64,000 nucleotides of DNA from Lutjanus erythropterus (Eukaryota > Chordata > Actinopteri > Lutjaniformes > Lutjanidae). Position numbers and translations under genes: made by a program. The stretch covers positions 938,646 through 1,002,645 of the forward strand of contig CM034597.1 in the NCBI GenBank assembly GCA_020091685.1. The letters run 5' to 3'. Below the pieces are notes generated by a model. The model had not been told where the DNA came from and did no database searches. It saw only the letters and a program-made list of their open reading frames with translations. Below are positions 32,864 to 45,737 of this stretch, in pieces; within the stretch, counting starts at the first letter, position 1; each line of letters begins with the position of its first letter.

Positions 32864-33270
32864 CTAAGCAGCAGGCCAAATCAAGCACTCTGTTCTGTAC
32901 TTCACAGGGCCAGGATGAAGGGTTTTTGGAGAGCTAAGGCCTTAAAACAAAGAGAGATAGCCAGGATCAAAGACACCAGAGTTCCATTCACTTTGTACTT
33001 AGAGCTCTTTGTAGCGCTTATCTACCACTCACTTCATCTTTCACAGTACAAACCCTCTCTACACCCTGATCGCAGGCTTGCTCTTGCTCTTCCTCTTGTT
33101 TCTCTTATGGGGTATTATAATTTGACAAAACTACTACCATAATTTTTTAGCACATCAATGTTTGATGAATGGCTGAATTGGAAAAGTTTCATGACAATGG
33201 TTATTTTGAAACCATTACAAATGTCCTGAAGCTTTAACCCCAAACCACCACAGATTCTGAGTTTACCACA
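32864..33270. other. Unassigned
   Basis: The 157-codon plus-strand frame covering 32669-33142 shows no domain and overlaps the candidate exon on the other strand. It is not taken as coding. Confidence 0.4.
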
Positions 33271-33925
33271 TTAAAGGGGTAGTTCACCCAAAACTGAAAA
33301 TTCAGTCACCCTTTACTCACTGACTCACTCACCTCTACTGCTGATTGAGGGTTGGGTTTATATTTGTAGCTCACAAAACACTGCTGGAGTTTCACAGGTA
33401 AAACATTGCAGAAAAATATCCCAAACAATTGAAGTGAATGGTGACCAGTTTTCAAATGCCAAAGAACAACTGAAAAAAAACAAAAAACAAAAAAAAACAA
33501 AACAGAAAATGCCTTCATACTTCTCATCTGGTGTAATCCAAGTCTCCTAAAGACGTGACATGCTGTTTGGACACTGTCACAGCACACACACCCAGTTCAG
33601 ACAGTGTGCACATGAATGTGGCTCCAAGCTAAAGATCTACAGTGAAGATTCAGACTAAAAACATGGTGTAAACTTGGCATGTTGGGGCTTTAGGAGACTT
33701 GTATTACACCAGACAAGCAGCATGGAGGCATTTTATGTTTTTACTCTGTAGTTTTTTATGTTTTAAAACTGGTCACCATTCACTTCCGCTGTGGTTCTGC
33801 AAAGCTGTTTTCCTGTGAAATTACTACAAAACTATAAAACTACAAAAATAAACCTGACCTTCAATCAGCATGGGGGTGAGTAGATAATGACTGCATTCTC
33901 TTTTTTGGGTGAACCATCTCTTTAA
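33271..33925. mobile_element. TTAA-flanked foldback MITE R9, copy 2
   Basis: TTAA at 33271-33274 and 33922-33925, ends aggggtagttcaccc and gggtgaaccatctcttt. The interior palindrome (ggtgaccagttttcaaa / aaaactggtcaccatt) is as in copy 1. Contains an A-rich aaaaacaaaaaac tract. Confidence 0.8.
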
Positions 33926-34051
33926 TTATTTTTCAGGATTTCAATCAGTTCAGTGTTGCCGAGCTATATTTAATAAATTAATACAGGGTTAAATATTTTA
34001 CATAACACAGCATGGAGGTCTTGGGTCCTTAATCACTGACCAAGCATTTTC

Positions 34052-34200
34052 TGTGTGGAGTTTGGATATTCTTCCTGTGTTTGCATGGGCTTCCTCTGGG
34101 TGCTATGGGGTCCTGCCACAGTCAGATGACAGTTTAAGTACACTGGAGATTCTAAGTTGTCTGTGTCCAAAGTGAGCAAAGATAGGATGGTAGATGGATA
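34052..34200 (+). mobile_element. V-SINE fragment, highly diverged
   Basis: ttctgtgtggagtttgg, then tgcatgggcttcctctggg and cctgccacagtcag, correspond to the V-SINE central domain. Head and TSDs are not recognisable. Confidence 0.6.
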
Positions 34201-34319
34201 AATTTAATCAGCTGTGAAAAATCAGCTTGATCTTACTGGAAGTTGTGGGTGTAAGAATGCCCTCAGAAATGCTCCTTAACAGTCAAAATGCTATAAAACC
34301 ATGCTCAGACTGCCAGCTC

Positions 34320-34600
34320 TAATCTACTTTTTGGCATATTCAGATTGAATCCAGATTGATCTTTGAAAGTCTGGACAGCAGAACACCACAAGAAGTGCAA
34401 TATTTTCCAAATCAGATCCAAGCCACATTTGGAGGTGGTTTGAAATGTGATTCCAATCAGATTTCTACAGATGTGTCCCAGATTGGATGCTCTGGCTGCA
34501 CAAATTGGATTTCCAGGTGTGCATTGCATCACTCGCAACACACAATGACAACATCAAATCCAAAGTGATGAAAGCGCATCAAAGCTGCTGAGCAGAATTC
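34320..34600. repeat. Probable dispersed repeat fragment
   Basis: gacagcagaacaccacaag, caaatcagatccaagccac and gattccaatcagatttcta blocks resemble a repeat common in teleost introns. No boundaries were found. Confidence 0.35.
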
Positions 34601-36211
34601 ATGCTTCTGCTAGCTTGTCCAGTGTGATGCAGGAGTTGACTTTGGCCAACGCTGAGCTTTAACCTCTGATGAAGTTCTGTTTTTGTGGAACAATAAATTA
34701 TGTACAATTGTTTTTCTAGAAGCACAAAAAAGAAGAACAAATGAAGAACAATTGAGAAACTGCAATTGAAAAAGTTTTCAGTTTTAGCTAATGCTGTTCT
34801 TCACTAAGGCTGAAACAAAGAAAACACCAAGTACTCAAATCGATGGCAACAACTGTTGTTCAGTTAGTGTAGCATTTCTGATACATATAAGCAGCAAAGT
34901 GCCTCTTGAACGTGAAGGACAGTAACAATAGTTTGGGACATAAAGATGGTATTCCACTTTCCACTCAGGACTGCTCTCAAACCAGACATCCATGAGGAAA
35001 TTACATTCTGAAATATTCATTTGTCCAGGAATGTCTACCTCTACTCAGAGCCATGTGTGCTTTGGATGGGAAGTGTCCATTTTATACATTATCAGCTGAT
35101 CATGAGAACTTAAGTCCAAGCCTTTATACTCACATGTATCCATCCCTGACTGCTGTTTTTTTGCTGTCCACTAAGCTACTGTAATTTATAGTTAAGTACA
35201 ATATAAGCATGTTTTCTGTGTTACAGTTCCATATCTCTTGTAGTCACAGCCTTGTATATGGAGTGTTTTGAGTGGCTTCTAATAGGCAGAGATCAGCATT
35301 TCTAGATGTCATCACATAGCTGCTAGCTGGAAATCATTTGATGTCAAATATTTCTTGTGGGACCAAAAGCACTTCCAAATGATACCTCATCAACTACAAA
35401 TATGAGTGAGGAATCATGTAAAGCCATCAAAAAACAAAGACAATCAACATTGTAATTTTTCACTACAAGACAAGAGAACCCCCCTCCCCCACATGGTCTA
35501 GCTTGTGTGTCTCCCCTTTTTCAATCATGGGTTTGTGCTCAGTTTCCACAGGGGTAGTTTCTCTGTTTAAGGTGAGCCAGGAGAGTCTGTTTAAGATCAA
35601 GCAATATAATGGCTCTTACAAATTTATTGCATAGATTAGACTTTCTTTTATATACCAAGAATGGTGAGTCTGTAAAAAATGTGGAGTTAGGACTGGAGCT
35701 GTGTCCAAGATTTCAGTAAGGTGTTCTCGACAGTGCAGACCTAAAGTTTGAGTGACAATACAAATACTGAGTACTGATACTTTTCAGTAGATCAGAGGTC
35801 ATATTCATCCCACTGACATGGAACTTCTAAGGTCAGAGAAGGGCTGGGATTAATCCTACTGTCGTAGATGGCATCATGAGTGAACTTACTCACTGTCTCT
35901 GGTCTCTGTCAGTGAATGTGAAATAACATACTCATTATTTTATTTTCAAGAAGATTTTTTTAGGGGGGTGCTAAATTATTCTGTCAGATGCTGTGTCTGA
36001 GATAATTAGCACAGCAAATTTTATTTTACCAAAGTCACAGTAGTATAATGCTCCTCCAGTGTTTGTGGATTTCAACAATTGCATCTATTAAATGGCATAA
36101 AAAATTGAATTTGATTAAAAGTTAATTATTCTATTTACACAAAACACTGACGGAGCATACCTGTCGCACATGGTGGTAGTAGTGTCTTAATGATTTAGGA
36201 ATCCTCTGGAG
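34601..36211. other. Unassigned, 1.6 kb
   Basis: AT-rich DNA without recognisable coding, RNA or repeat features. The minus-strand open frame at 34835-35020 has an acceptor-like site but no proper donor. Confidence 0.45.
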
Positions 36212-36330
36212 CAGTGTTTCCCAAACTTTTCTCCTGGGGATCCACCTCCAAAGAATGACAAACCATCACGACCCAATCCATGATAGATCTTATTAATAAA
36301 TCTTGGTAAGACTTAATTTGTGCTTAAATG
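36212..36330. mobile_element. hAT-like element end fragment
   Basis: cagtgtttcccaaacttttc followed by ctggggatccacc is a typical left end of a teleost hAT-like repeat. No right end was found. Confidence 0.4.
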
Positions 36331-36384
36331 AATGCTCCTCACCATTTTTATTTCCATTTCTGAATCACCTTATCTAATCTTGAC

Positions 36385-37742
36385 CAGAGCTGAAAATTGT
36401 CTAATCGATTATTAAATAGCAACTATTTTCACAATCAATTTACCAGTTTGAGTCATTTTTAAAGAAAATACAGTCCAATTTCTCTGATTTCAGCATTTTA
36501 AATATAATTATTTTCTGATTTCTTTACTCCTCTCTGACAGTAAACTGCAGTGTTGGGAAGGTTCACTTTCTACATGAACTAGTTCAAATTTCAGTTCACA
36601 AATTTTAAAATTAACTAGCTCAGTTCATAGTTCATAATTCAAAATTTTTGAACTAAGTTCACAGTTCCAAAAATTAACTAGTTCATAGTTCTTTTTTTTT
36701 CAATATGTTGCTGCAAGCTATTATTTTTCAAAATTATTGCCACAGCCCATATAGAACCACAGACAACAATTATTTTATCAGTTTTAACTTTGGAGTGTCT
36801 TTTGATTTTTTATTCGCTTGCACATACCTTGAAAGGCTACCCGGGTGCTCGAGTTCAATGTGCCGTTTCAGGTTTGCTGTTGATGTAACAGTTACATCAA
36901 AGTTGCTTTTTGAAACCTGGCGGGCAAAGTTTGCACAAAAATGTAAGATTTTTCTCAGTGGAATCCTCACCGACCTTCTCATAAAACTGTTTTCAATGAT
37001 CATACGAAGAGTCTGAGGTAGTGCTGCTGCTACATGTTGCTGTTGTTGTTGCCTCCATGCTGCTTTGTGTTTTGATGATGCATGCAGCAGTGCGACACTG
37101 TGGTGGCTGGTGTTGCCAGATTGGGTGTTTTTTTCATTACATATTAAGGCCTGTTTACGGTGTGTTTTAGCTGGGTTTTCGCCTGGAAGGTTCTATGGAA
37201 ATCTGGCACCCTATTGAATGCAGTTAAATTGAGAGAGTGTGCCATTCACAGACATCAGAATGAACACGTTCACAGTAACGTTCATCAGGCAGAAATACTG
37301 TCAGTTCACGTTCGCCCAAAATAGAACTATCGTTCAGTGAACGCGTTCAGGCACAACACTGGTAAACTGAATATCTTTGGGTTGTGGAAAAAAACAAAAA
37401 ACAAAAGACATTTGAGGATGTCATCTTGGACTTTGGGAAACACTGATCAATATTTTCAACATTTTAAGGATCAAACAACTAATCAAGTAGAGGATATATT
37501 ACTGCCAGAAGTTGAAAAATAGGTCCAAACACGTGAACACAGGTGGATTGACAAGATTGTGAAGAGATTAAAAAATCAATTTTCATTATTTTCTGACATT
37601 TTATTGACCAAACAACTAATCAGTTAGAGGAAAGATTATTGCCAGATGGATATTTTCCACCATTTTTCACCAACAACTGATTGATCAATCAATCATGAAT
37701 ATAACAGACAGATTGTCTGGCAGTAAGTTATTTGCAGCCCTA
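36385..37742 (-). mobile_element. Non-autonomous hAT-like element R3, complete, with nested hAT
   Basis: Begins cagagctgaaaattg and ends tttgcagccc plus ta, with flanking 8-mers atcttgac and aacttgat (6 of 8). Shares extended similarity with 7476-7740. An internal partial duplication (caaacaactaatca blocks near 37465 and 37608) is visible. Split at 36548 by a younger hAT. Confidence 0.65.
36548..37361. mobile_element. hAT element with perfect 8-bp TSD
   Basis: Starts cagtgttgggaaggttcac and ends gttcaggcacaacactg, an inverted match. Flanked by gtaaactg at 36540-36547 and 37362-37369. The empty equivalent of the target is visible at 7624-7631 (ttaaactg in matching context). 814 bp, rich in gttca/tgaac motifs, no transposase. 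Confidence 0.9.
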
Positions 37743-40130
37743 AACTTGATGCATGTTATTCCAAACATATACATATACTAAATATTTTATACATAAGTAA
37801 TAAATGCATTTAGGCTAAGTTAACAGGGCATGTCATTGGTTTTATTTCCTCTCATCAGAAAAACAATGTAGAACATGTTAGACTACTGAGAGAATAAAAT
37901 TAAGATACTACTAACTATACTACTTCTCTAGGCTGCCTCTAACTTCTCATCAAGTTTGGAACTAATTTCAGCTTTGAAAAGCATTGTGAATTAGTCTTAG
38001 ACCAAAATCTTGGTCCAGAGGCAATTCTTAGCATAAAAATATTTTGTGAACACCAACCCAGATCAAGGTTTAGACAAATCCATCTTAGTAGTGTCATCAA
38101 CACACAAAACAGAACAGCAGGGTGGCAGTCATCATCACAGCTGCCTTCACTAGATGTTGTTGTCAGTGTTTCAAATCCTTGTTAGGCTGTGTTTGCACCA
38201 AAACTTTTTGGTGCATATTAAATTAACCCTGGTCTGTGCTCTTGTTTGGTCGGGTTCTCTTAGGCTGATAAAAACACTGCCAATTAAAGTCTGGTATAGA
38301 CCCAACAACCTCACTGACACTGCCTTACAAGGTCAACATTGCATAGAGCAAGGCCATTACTTCCAGTGCATGCACTACTCACATTTTCCAGCAGATTTTG
38401 CAGCCAAAGCTCAACTAAATTGTACTTTAACCTCCACAATACACATCCAGTTGGAATGTGTCAATGACAGGATGTGGTAGATCTGGCAAAAAACAACTTA
38501 CTGTAAAAAATAATGGTGGGAAAGTTCATTATTGTGCATCTATTAATTCATGGAGTTATGCAAGTCAACTTTACAATTCTGTTTGGGTGAAAAAAAAGTC
38601 AAATTATAAACATAATGGTGATTATTTACATTCCTATGTGCTTCATAGCATCCTCCTTTCCTGCTTTGTAGGATTATGTGATGCACTTCAGTCAACTTGC
38701 CAAGTCCTATCATGCTTGACCTCTGGTGAGAAAAGACAAGTAAGTCATAAAAACTCCTTGATTCTTTCCCATGATTGCTGGTAATAATACTGGGCCTTGT
38801 GGTCCCTCACAGAGAGGTCAAGGAACAATCAATTGGCTGAAGGATTTATCTTTTATTGTTCGAAATGAAAAGTCTGATTGGTCTACTAAATGTTAATTTA
38901 TATAACTTTCCTTCCCCTTGAACTCATTTATTACTCAGCATATTTCCATGAATAAAGTGCTGCAGTGCACCTTCAAAAGACTTGTTTATTTTATCCACTC
39001 TGTAAAACCTCACATTATTAAATCTAACCAAAAAGGCTCTTTGAGGCCTTCTTTTGACAAAGTGATGCCAGCAGTGTCTGAAATCATTAATGTATTGTTT
39101 ATAGCTTAGACAGTGCCTCGATAGAGAACCATGGTGACAACTGATGAAAGTAAGAGCTGTGAGAACAGGGAGGTGAAGACACTTCAAAACCAGCATGAAA
39201 GAAATCCACCACTGTTCTCCACAGTACACACTACTATAGCTGAAACAATGTATTATTTTGGAAAGAATACACTTATGCATAATTAAAGGTGTGATTTGAC
39301 AGGTATTTAACAAGAGGATGGCAGAAAATGGAAAATATTTTCAAATCACGGGTTGAATTTCTTATTAAAGACAAGATCAAGAGTGAGTGAGTTTCATTAA
39401 AATGAATGAACATTTCTTGCACGTTTGCGAACACAGAAATATTTGGACATCGCTGTCCAAATATTGCTTTTCGGTCTGTTTTTTCAAGGTTTGTGCTTAG
39501 CTCCTATTAAACAAAACCTTGAAACTAGAGTAGGCAATGTATTTTAGCGGAATTTTTTGTCATATTTGTTGAAATTTGCTTTACATCTGAACAGCAATAA
39601 ATAAACCAAACACTCAGAAAAGAAAAGAAAAAATTCAGTAGCTGTTGCAAGCCTGGCCTAACTGTGTGTCCACCCATATATTTGACTTCCTGTGTACACC
39701 CTTTGTGAATGACTGGAGTCAGCTTGACAGCTGTGAGTAACAATAGCCATGCTGTTTAGTTATTATGAAAATGTTTCTGTCATGTAAGTAAGACATGAGG
39801 TAGTTGGATACAATTATCAATGACTCCAGTATTAGTAGGTAGTGTGCGTACATGGAGGAAGTTAGGAAATCTTTCTGTCAGAAAGCATTTTGTTCCAAAG
39901 GACAGAAAGCCGTCTACCAGAAAGGGCCCTGTGGCAGAAAAGCCAGAGAGGAAGTCACGTCACACCGTATAAACAGTCCATTTCAGGAGCAGGCTGTGGT
40001 GGACATATGTAGAGTTTCCACCAAGGAGACTGAGGTGTGACTCCTGTGTGGAGCTGATTGCTTAGATTTAGACTTAGTTGACTTATTATATTCTGTTTTT
40101 TGTTTTTTTAAATGTTTTCTGTTGCATTTT
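37743..40130. other. Unassigned, 2.4 kb
   Basis: No gene or clear mobile element. The open frames at 38154-38784 and 38924-39313 show no domain or splice support. Confidence 0.45.
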
Positions 40131-40219
40131 AAGGAGTCAAACCAGCGGCCGCTGCAGAGGACTGACAGCCTCCATACATGGGGTGGATGCTCTACTGACT
40201 GAGCTAAATGGCCGCCCCA
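40131..40219 (-). mobile_element. S2 SINE head, inverted, truncated
   Basis: ggactgacagcctccatac and a tgctctactgactgagct stretch are the reverse complement of the S2 tRNA-like head, ending at the start-of-SINE gccgcccc. The tail is absent. Confidence 0.7.
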
Positions 40220-42199
40220 TGACTGGGATCTTTACAGTGAAACTGCACATACTGTACACACTTTCTGGGTTTATATGTGTATAGGTATATGTATACTAAG
40301 TAAGTGTATATTGTATTCATTTCATTCCATTCTAATTTAAAGATCTGTATATATGTTTTATGTGTGTGTAACATAAAGGGACTACAACTCTGTGCAGTCT
40401 TTCGTTGTAAAATGCCAAATAAATGAACCTTGATACCTTGATGTGAATGATACTTGTTATGTCTACAGTGGATGACACTGACACACAGTGTACAGGGAGG
40501 CAGCCACAAACTAAAACACATGACAGAGATGAAAGCAGTGACAGACGAGAGAGTTAATGAGAGGCATGAGAGAGAGAGAGAACAGAGAGCAGAGGTAGGG
40601 AAAGAGGACTGAAACAAAAAGAATGAATGAAGAAACTAAAAATCTTTGAGAGTGTTTGAGGTTAATGTGGTGAGTTCATGTGAAATAAACACCCAGACAG
40701 TCATACACTTTTATCGCTCCAGGAAAAAACAAAACAAGTGCGAACTGGAGAAAGGAGCAGCACTGTCAAGCTTAGTTCCACCTCAGTTGGATTGTCATTG
40801 ATTTTTTTTCTCTTTTTCTTCCTCAGTCTGTCCTCTGTCTATCTTTCTCTCTTTCTCCCTGTCTTTCTAGGTGCTGGATGTAATTGGATTCCCTCACTGT
40901 AAAACTGTGGGTTTAAAACTCTGAAGGGGGAGGAAGGGAGTATGGCGAGGCTTGACAGCCAGTCCTGCTTGTAAAATAAGATGAAGGAATTAACAGTTGA
41001 AAAGTCCACCCTAACAGTGAACATTTGCAGCCAACCATCTCTAACACTGGCCAATGGGTACTGTATATATCCTGGATCAGGCTTATATTCATTCTTCACA
41101 TATGTGGTTAAACACATCAACATATTCCAATCAACAGAATCTGTGTTTTTGTTGACACTTCTGATTTGGGCTAAAATCACACATGCTCCCAAAATGGATA
41201 CATACATAATCTTTAGCCATGTGGCCACAGTTAAAACAGCAGGCCACTGTTGTCAAACTTCAGCATCATTTGAGGATGAGCAGCTCAAACAGCACGTGAA
41301 ACAGGAGCATTGTCATAAAAAGTGATACCTTTAAAACCTTTAAATTAAAAAGGAAGAATCAAAATAGACTATCTGCTCCCTGCCAGGGTTGAAAAACCCA
41401 GTAGAGATTCTATTATGCCACAGTCATACCCTGGTTTGAAGCAAATATGTTTTCTATCTGCCAAAAATTCACTGGTAATGCCTTTAATTTGTGTTTCCTG
41501 CAATATCCAGTCCATGTCACTAAGGCAAGAAAAAATATTTTTATGATTATGTTTAGATAACTTAAAGCACCTGTTTAAGGTTAGGAAAAGATCATGCTCT
41601 TGGTTGTAACAAAGTCAAAACTGATTTAAAGCATGAGATGGGACTTGTTTCCGTTTCCATATTTATCCATAACCACAATCTTTCCTTAAGTCTATCACTT
41701 TCTGTTTCTGCGAAGGTGCAAGGGTCTCCTGGGGCAGCGCAATCTACTGCACATTTGTGAAAAGTGTCCTCCATGTGGACTTTGGAGCAACATTTGCATA
41801 TATTTTGTGTTTCTGTTAAACTGGTGAATGGAAATCCCATATTCACCCTCCTTTTAGCTCTGGCTTGGTCTCCACCAATTCCTGAGGGAAATGTCTACTT
41901 CTTTAGCTGCTAAATGCTCCACTACACTCACCAGCTAGTTGCTAACTTTGACTGTCTGCCTCTGGAAATATAAGGTTGACAGGAGCAGTGAGCATGAACC
42001 CAAACAGTAAAACTGCAGGTGGTGACAAATAATGAGCCAAAAGAAGCTAAAAAGAAAGTTCTGTAGAGCTGAGGGGAGTTGGGTGATAAGTCTCTGTGGG
42101 TCTGTCAAAAACTTTCACAGACAAATGATCATGTGATCCATAGTAGAAATATTGATCATAGACACATTGAGCAAATGTTTTACTTATAGCTGTACATAT
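40220..42199. other. Unassigned; short GA tract near 40571 and a repeat block near 41578
   Basis: A (GA)n run of about eight units lies at 40570-40585. Near 41578-41610 the aggttaggaaaagatcatg block matches the dispersed repeat at 7150-7310. Open frames at 40839-41325 on both strands are unsupported. Confidence 0.4.
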
Positions 42200-42207
42200 T
42201 AATCCTT

Positions 42208-42558
42208 GGGTGGCACGGTGGTGCAGTGGTTAGCACTGCCGCCTCAAAGCAAAAAGGTCCTGAGTTCGATCCCCTGGCTTGCCAGGGCAGGGCCTTTCTG
42301 TACGGAGTTTGCATGTTCTCCCCGTGTCTGCATGGGTTCTTTCCAGGTTCTCCGGCTTCCTCCAACAGTCCAAAGATATGCATGCTAGGTTAATTGGTGA
42401 CACTAAATTGCCCGTAGGTGTGAATGTGTCAGCCCTGCGAAGAACTGGCGACTTGTCCAGGGTGAACCCCGCCTCTCGCCCAATGTCAGCTGGGATATGC
42501 TCCAGCAGCCCGCGACCCTTACGGAATAAGCGGTTACAGAAAATGAATGAATGAATAG
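42208..42558 (+). mobile_element. V-SINE, full length, perfect 8-bp TSD
   Basis: Head gggtggcacggtggtgcagt with B-box-like gagttcgatcccc, central domain gagtttgcatgttctcccc, then agctgggatatgctcca, ending in an aatg-type tail (aaatgaatgaatgaa). Flanked by taatcctt at 42200-42207 and 42559-42566. The best-preserved SINE in the window. Confidence 0.9.
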
Positions 42559-42625
42559 TAATCCTTTAAAATCTGATGGCATTTTACTTAGATACAGTAA
42601 AGTAAACACTCTAGGCTGTAAATTA

Positions 42626-43314
42626 GGTTTGGGTGATTGGACAAATCTATTGCCTATCAACAGTGGGCTGAATCTATCACTGGCTGTTTTTCTGGCCAAC
42701 TTTTAGGGTGATATTTGTCTTTGTATTTTGCTAATGTAATGGTCTGCGTAATGACAGCAGCTGCTCCGCAACACACTCACATCCAGCAGCAAAGTTCACA
42801 CCGACTCAGCCGGGCCATAGTGCTCTGAGCTGGGTGAGAGTCAGACTCTCTGCACTCCTTTAATGTGGGGAATTAAGGATTTAATTCAACCAAACCAGAG
42901 CTGGTGAGTGTTGGAAGAGTTCACAGACTTACAAAGACAGTTTGGGTGAGTTTAAATGAAATGTGTTTAACAAGAAATTTACGAGCCAGTGAATATCATC
43001 TCAGTTCAGTTCTAAGAGAGAAACATGAATTCAGAAGGTGAACAGCTGTGTTTCTCTGTTGAAAAAGGAAACTAGGTGTGTCAATATTTAACTTCTTTCC
43101 TGACATGTTGTGAGTTGATTTTGTTTACTGGATATAGTGAACATACGCAGCTTACGTAACATAGTGAATATGCCACTTGTGCACATCTGCCAGCTGAGAC
43201 TCAAGAAGATGGGAGGAGGAGGGAGGGAGGAGGGACAAAGATATCACCAAGGCTGATGGATGGGCTGATAATGGTCAGGTGGAAAATTTAAACATATTAC
43301 CCGACCCTATTGTA
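42626..43314 (+). mobile_element. hAT-like element R5, near-complete copy
   Basis: Starts taggtttgggtgattgg and ends acccgaccctat, an inverted match. Flanks ctgtaaat and ttgtaaac agree at 6 of 8. The 3' half matches 31878-32167. No transposase. Confidence 0.6.
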
Positions 43315-44311
43315 AACCGAAGTGCATTTCTGTAGAAATGTAACCATACATCGCAGCAACACAGAGCGAAGGAACTTTGATTGGTCCACTGTTCCTTGAT
43401 GTGAGGTGAGTGAACATGGATCAAATTGAGGAAGTCTGGAGGTACATCTGTATGACTTTTCTTCACCACATTACTAACAGATGGCAACAAATTCATGGCA
43501 AAAAATTTCCACAAACAACATAAAACATTTATTTGCTCCAACTGGAACGTGATCCACTCAGTTTCAGTCACCATTGTTTGATGAACACAAAGAATCTCAA
43601 CACAGTGACACAGAAACCACACTGCTATGGCGGTGTAATTGAAAGGCAGCACATTCACACCTGCACACAAGAAGCTTACAACGGTGTAGGCCATACATAA
43701 GTTTTGTATAAAGCCTTCAATCAGCCTTCAGGGTTTCTGCACAATCCACCCTCGTACAAAATCAGAATAATCTCCTTTATTCCCCAAAGATCTACACGGT
43801 TGTCTACTTTATATTTGGATGCAGACGTAGATCCAGATCCAGATTATAAAACTTACATTTTTCTGTCACAGTATCAAAATAATAAATTGAGAGGATCCTC
43901 TAGCTTTCACACAGGTGTGTACTCTCTGAGTTCTAGTTTGAAATGTACCAAACCAGAATATTAAACCACAACATAACAAGCACTTGGCAAAGAAACAGAC
44001 CTGACATTTAAAATATAAAGGCACCCTCTAACAGAATACTCCCCACCAGCCTGCATGCTGAAACAAAGACTTCAAAATTCAGCAGCAAGTTACCCTGGAT
44101 GGTAATGATAATAATAACAATAGTAATAATAATTAGACATGTAGCCTAAGGTAAGGCACAACAAAAACAGATTTCATCATACTCTATCATCAGTATTCAA
44201 GGACACACATGCTCAAATGGACAGACGAAAGGGAAGGACAGACTGCAGAGAGAGAGATCACCAAAGATGAGCCAAGGCTTTATGGGTGAGTGTGTAGGAA
44301 GGGTAGGTGGT
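43315..44311. other. Unassigned, possibly an uncharacterised repeat at 43360-43690
   Basis: A 139-codon minus-strand frame lies at 43275-43694. It overlaps the R5 end and has no domain, so it is not accepted. An AT-rich taataataa tract lies near 44108-44133. Confidence 0.35.
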
Positions 44312-44463
44312 GTCAGTGGAGGCTGAACACAAACAGAATAAGCAAGAGAGTTGGAAATGTTTTAATCCTTGGATGAAGTGACTGGCCTGCATCGCTACCC
44401 TCAAAATCCACCTTAACACTGTTTTCTTTTGCTTTGTGGTCTTCTGATAGGTTGCTAGTCATG

Positions 44464-44520
44464 TTCATGGAGAATTTTTTTCTTTTAGATTTTTTTCCCC
44501 AAACTTTTTTCGGCTTAAGA
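44464..44520 (-). CDS. Candidate terminal exon of a second minus-strand gene
   Basis: A very strong acceptor (eight T, then cttttcag) precedes base 44520 on the minus strand. Joined in phase with the exon at 44744-44809, the frame reads VLSRKKFGEKNLKEKNSP and stops at about 44464. A different frame stays open much longer, to a TGA at 44313, giving a Lys-rich stretch and a hydrophobic C-terminus, but no phase-compatible upstream exon was found for it. Protein not recognised. Confidence 0.3.
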
Positions 44521-44743
44521 CTGAAAAGAAAAAAAATGATTTCTTGTAAACTTACAAATGTATCATGAGTAGCCATAACATCTACATTAAAAACTACTGA
44601 TAAAAACACATAAAACCAAATGACTGACTTACTTTATGTTTTTAAAACACGGTCTCTTGAAAGTCTCTTCTTTGTGCAGGCAAAATTCTTTTGACTTGCT
44701 CCAATGCTGAGGATGCTTTGGAGACGTCTCAGAGAGGCCTCAC

Positions 44744-44809
44744 CTTGGCATTTCTTCTGATTTTCATGAAGCCAACATTTATTAATCTTCCTTGTATTCA
44801 GCATGTGAG
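44744..44809 (-). CDS. Candidate internal exon of a second minus-strand gene
   Basis: Minus-strand segment between a tggtctcttcag acceptor and a gtgagg donor. Only one frame is open: two bases, then 21 codons including HMLNTRKINKCWLHENQKKC, then one base. The phase agrees with the short frame of the next exon. The frame also stays open across the donor to 44634, so it could instead be one longer terminal exon. Confidence 0.3.
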
Positions 44810-44821
44810 CTGAAGAGACCA

Positions 44822-45545
44822 ACATAGCAAAAGGAAACAGTAGTTACTGCATGTAACTGCAGGTCTATGAGTATGTGCCAAACTACTTCTAGTTATATTT
44901 TAATTGAATGAATTCACATATCATATCATTGTTATGTAGTTTACTCAATAAATCTCAATAAAATGGGTGTCTGACCCATTTTTGGTAATAACCCTAAATT
45001 TGAAAGGCAGAAACCAGTCCAATCAAATCCATACTAGCATTCAACACATGGGAAAAAAAAGTCTCAAAACATTGTTAGAAATAGGACAAAATGACCAACA
45101 GAAACCACCATGTCCTGAACAAACACAGTACAAAGACTAACTAGAAAAACTAAAAACTGAAAAGTAATCCCTGCATTTTGGAATGTAAAGTAGCAAATTT
45201 AAACTATGTAGCACTGCATGATGGGATCTGCAGCACAAGTGAATGTCATGAGCCACAATTCTACGGTGCCTCAGAATTGTTGTCATCACACATGAGCAAG
45301 GCTCTGGAGCATGAATTTAGCAACATGAACACTAAACAAGCTTTCCAAGTGGTGAAAACTGACTGGATGTGAACTGCCCTGGTATCTGTATAGCATCAGT
45401 ATTGCATATCGGCAGATATCCCAATTATACTGGAATCGGATCAGAACTAAAAATGCAATTAACAGAGAATCGAAGAATACTGGGACAACAGAAAAGAATC
45501 CATGTGATCTCCCTTGATGAAAGCAGCTCTTAAAACCCAGAGGAC
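44822..45545. other. Unassigned; hAT-like scrap near 45395-45460
   Basis: gcatatcggcagatatccc and ggaatcggatcagaac resemble the subterminal part of a teleost hAT-like repeat. No boundaries were found. Confidence 0.35.
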
Positions 45546-45737
45546 TTGGTATGTTTCACTGATAAAACCATTATAGATCGTTTTGTAACTTCACAAGCAC
45601 GAGATTCTGACATAACCCCTACCTCAAAAACCTCTGTCAAAAGTGCAGAGGGTGAAGCTAATGCACTGAACATTAGCCACACAACAATTGATGCTGATTC
45701 AGCAGCCACAGGTGAACACGAAGAGAAGACCAAATAA
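45546..45737 (+). other. Isolated 63-codon open frame, uncertain
   Basis: The plus strand encodes a hydrophilic, Thr/Ala/Glu-rich peptide starting MVCFTDKTIIDRFVTSQARD. The composition looks protein-like, but the minus strand is open over the same bases, and there is no partner exon, promoter or known family. It might be a remnant of a retrocopy or transposon ORF. Confidence 0.2.

Noticed and set aside
32669-33142. 157-codon plus-strand frame
   Set aside because: No domain and unusual composition; it overlaps the candidate minus-strand exon, and nothing supports transcription.
43275-43694. 139-codon minus-strand frame
   Set aside because: It begins within the R5 element end and has no recognised motif. 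It is more likely an open stretch of repeat DNA.
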